NCBI GenBank assembly: GCA_947459055.1
Contig: CANHCG010000052.1
Location: forward strand, 1-8,662
Direction: 5' to 3'
Length of the DNA: 8,662 nucleotides
Origin: Cytophagaceae bacterium
GTDB lineage: Bacteria > Bacteroidota > Bacteroidia > Cytophagales > Spirosomataceae
Below are positions 7,701-8,662 of the stretch, one piece after another. The position numbers were made by a program, and so were the translations under genes. The notes beneath the pieces are model-generated. The model had not been told where the DNA came from, did no database searches, and saw only the letters and a program-made list of their open reading frames with translations. Position 1 is the first letter of the stretch. The number at the start of each line of letters is the position of its first letter.

Positions 7701-8662
7701 TCAGTGAGTTCAACGGATGCCGATGGCAATCCAGTGGAAATCGTCATGGGACGTTCGGGTGAGATTCAAATCATCAATCCAGCGAATAAGCAAATTTTAA
7801 TCTCATCTAACATTCCATATGGTTCATTCTTACGTGTGAAGGAAGGCCAAACGGTGAAAAAAGGAGATGAAATTTGTGCTTGGGATCCATACAATGCGGT
7901 GATCTTGTCTGAGGCAGAAGGTAAAATTGAATTCGAGGCAATCGAAGAGAATAATACCTACAAAGAGGAAGCAGATGATCAAACGGGTATGCGTGAAAAA
8001 GTGATCATTGAATCGAAGGATAAGACAAAAAATCCATCGGTATTGGTTGTGGCGAAAGGCAAAGAGAATTTGGTTTACAACGTTCCGGTAGGTGCTCGTT
8101 TAGCGATTAGCGAAGGCGATAAAATCAAAGCAGGTCAGATTATTGCTAAGATTCCTCGGGCTGCGGGTAAAACACGTGACATTACGGGAGGTCTTCCACG
8201 TGTGACGGAATTATTCGAAGCGCGTAATCCATCGAATCCAGCGGTTGTTTCGGAAATTGACGGAGTAATTTCATATGGTATCATCAAGCGTGGTAACCGT
8301 GAGATTATTGTAACGCCAAAAGAAGGAACCGAGCGTCGCTATTTGGTGCCTTTGACTCGCTTTATTTTGGTTCAAAACAATGACTTCGTACGTGCAGGAA
8401 CCCCGCTTTCTGACGGAGCGATTACGCCTTCGGATATCTTGAAAATCAAGGGACCAACGGCCGTTCAGGAATACTTAGTAAATGAAATCCAGGACGTATA
8501 TCGTTTGCAAGGGGTAAAAATCAACGATAAGCACATCGAATGTATTGTACGTCAAATGATGCAGAAGGTTGAGATTTTAGAACCAGGCGATACGCAATTC
8601 TTGCAAGGTCAAAACGTAGATCGTTTTACGTTCCGCGAGGAAAATGACTCGATCTTAGATAA
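4773..8662 (+). CDS. rpoC: DNA-directed RNA polymerase subunit beta' (RpoC), 3' end outside window
   Basis: The frame stays open for 1296 codons to the window edge; it encodes beta', which carries the catalytic magnesium site, the clamp and the trigger loop. Seen in order: clamp zinc ribbon with C66, C68, C81 and C84; the lid/rudder region with [18 protein letters not shown] at 353-370; [16 protein letters not shown] at 441-456, including R442; the catalytic NADFDGD at 475-481 with D477, D479 and D481; the bridge helix around 781-811 ([18 protein letters not shown]); the second zinc site C826, C900, C907 and C910; the trigger helix with L944, R945 and H948; an insertion at about 953-1126 in the trigger loop, equivalent to the SI3 region of E. 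coli; [16 protein letters not shown] at 1136-1151; and [14 protein letters not shown] near the end. Bacteroidota RpoC is usually about 1420-1440 residues, so roughly 130 are missing. The ATG at 4773 matches the conserved N-terminus ([19 protein letters not shown]) and has an A-rich upstream context without Shine-Dalgarno sequence. Confidence 0.98.
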   Translation, partial: MSFKKTRKLNSDFQKVTISLASPESILESSNGEVTQPETINYRTYKPEMGGLFCERIFGPTKDWECHCGKYKRIRYKGIICDRCGVEVTEKKVRRERMGHIELVVPVAHIWYFRSLPNKIGYMLGLSTKKLDQIIYYERYCVIQAGMYAEEGKIGSQYLDFLTEDEYLDILDKLPRENQHLPDEDPQKFIAKMGADALNMLLTRIDLDILSADLRHSADTESSQQRKAEALKRLKVVEAFRESVGRIDNRPEWMIIKMVPVIPPELRPLVPLDGGRFATSDLNDLYRRVIIRNNRLKRLIEIKAPEVILRNEKRMLQEAVDSLFDNSRKVNAVRSEGNRALKSLSDMLKGKQGRFRQNLLGKRVDYSGRSVIVVGPELKMHECGLPKDMAAELFKPFVIRKLIERGIVKTVKSAKKIVDRKDPVVWDILENVMKGHPVLLNRAPTLHRLGIQAFQPKLIEGKAIQLHPLTCTAFNADFDGDQMAVHVPLGHEAILEASLLMLASHNILNPANGAPITVPSQDMVLGLYYVTKGRKSTPDHKVAGEGSRFYGFEEVVIALNEKKLSKHANIVVKATVRKEDGTLVQEMVETVAGRVLFNLCVPEAVGYINELLTKKKLQQIISQVHKICGMARTAQFLDDIKELGFQQAFHGGLSMGIGDVQIPAEKASLVKKAQDDVQAVWDNYLMGLITDNERYNAVIDIWTKVNSKITETLMKQMEEDNQGFNAIYMMMHSGARGSREQIRQLGGMRGLMAKPQKNLQGSVGEIIENPILSNFKEGLDVLEYFISTHGARKGLADTALKTADAGYLTRRLHDVAQDVIVNEEDCGTLRGIEVFPLKDNEEIIEPLSERILGRVSIHDVYDPITGELIVASGDEITEIVANHIDETSIESVEIRSVLTCETRSGVCAKCYGRNLATARMVNLGEAVGVIASQSIGEPGTQLTLRTFHVGGTAQNVSLDASVKAKFDGVLNFEEVRSVSSTDADGNPVEIVMGRSGEIQIINPANKQILISSNIPYGSFLRVKEGQTVKKGDEICAWDPYNAVILSEAEGKIEFEAIEENNTYKEEADDQTGMREKVIIESKDKTKNPSVLVVAKGKENLVYNVPVGARLAISEGDKIKAGQIIAKIPRAAGKTRDITGGLPRVTELFEARNPSNPAVVSEIDGVISYGIIKRGNREIIVTPKEGTERRYLVPLTRFILVQNNDFVRAGTPLSDGAITPSDILKIKGPTAVQEYLVNEIQDVYRLQGVKINDKHIECIVRQMMQKVEILEPGDTQFLQGQNVDRFTFREENDSILD

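Noticed and set aside
7519..7713. Antisense frame inside rpoC
   Set aside because: It is a shadow of the trigger-loop coding region; no motif or start context supports expression.

Overview
The window holds the core RNA polymerase locus of a Bacteroidota bacterium, most likely of the order Cytophagales (order-level placement is an inference from protein style, not from a search). Both large proteins read like Bacteroidota RpoB and RpoC. The start codons lack Shine-Dalgarno sequences and sit in A-rich contexts. A perfect match to the Bacteroidota sigma-ABfr promoter consensus (TTG, 19 bp, TAnnTTTG) lies ahead of rpoB.

Layout: (1) complement 1-569 is the 5' part of a divergent gene for a membrane-anchored helix-hairpin-helix (ComEA-like) protein. 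It runs off the left edge, so it has no stop in the window and is easy to overlook. (2) 570-837 is a 268-bp divergent intergenic region carrying the rpoB promoter and an unusually long leader of about 190 nt with several short inverted repeats. (3) 838-4710 is complete rpoB, starting with TTG. (4) 4711-4772 is a 62-bp gap holding a UUCG-capped GC hairpin followed by four T residues. (5) 4773-8662 is rpoC, open to the right edge and lacking roughly its last 130 residues.

RpoB (beta) and RpoC (beta') together form the active centre of the polymerase, and all the expected catalytic, zinc-binding and rifampicin-contact residues that I could locate are present. They are probably co-transcribed from the promoter at 611-640, with the intercistronic hairpin as a possible partial terminator or processing site. 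The main departure from the textbook arrangement is upstream: rpoB is not directly preceded by rplL (the usual rplKAJL-rpoBC order) but by a divergent, unrelated gene, and it has its own promoter and leader.

I found no mobile element, CRISPR array, tRNA, rRNA or undescribed multi-gene system. This is mostly a conserved housekeeping region; what is worth a second look is the rpoB leader, the two UUCG hairpins, the TTG start and the divergent HhH gene.
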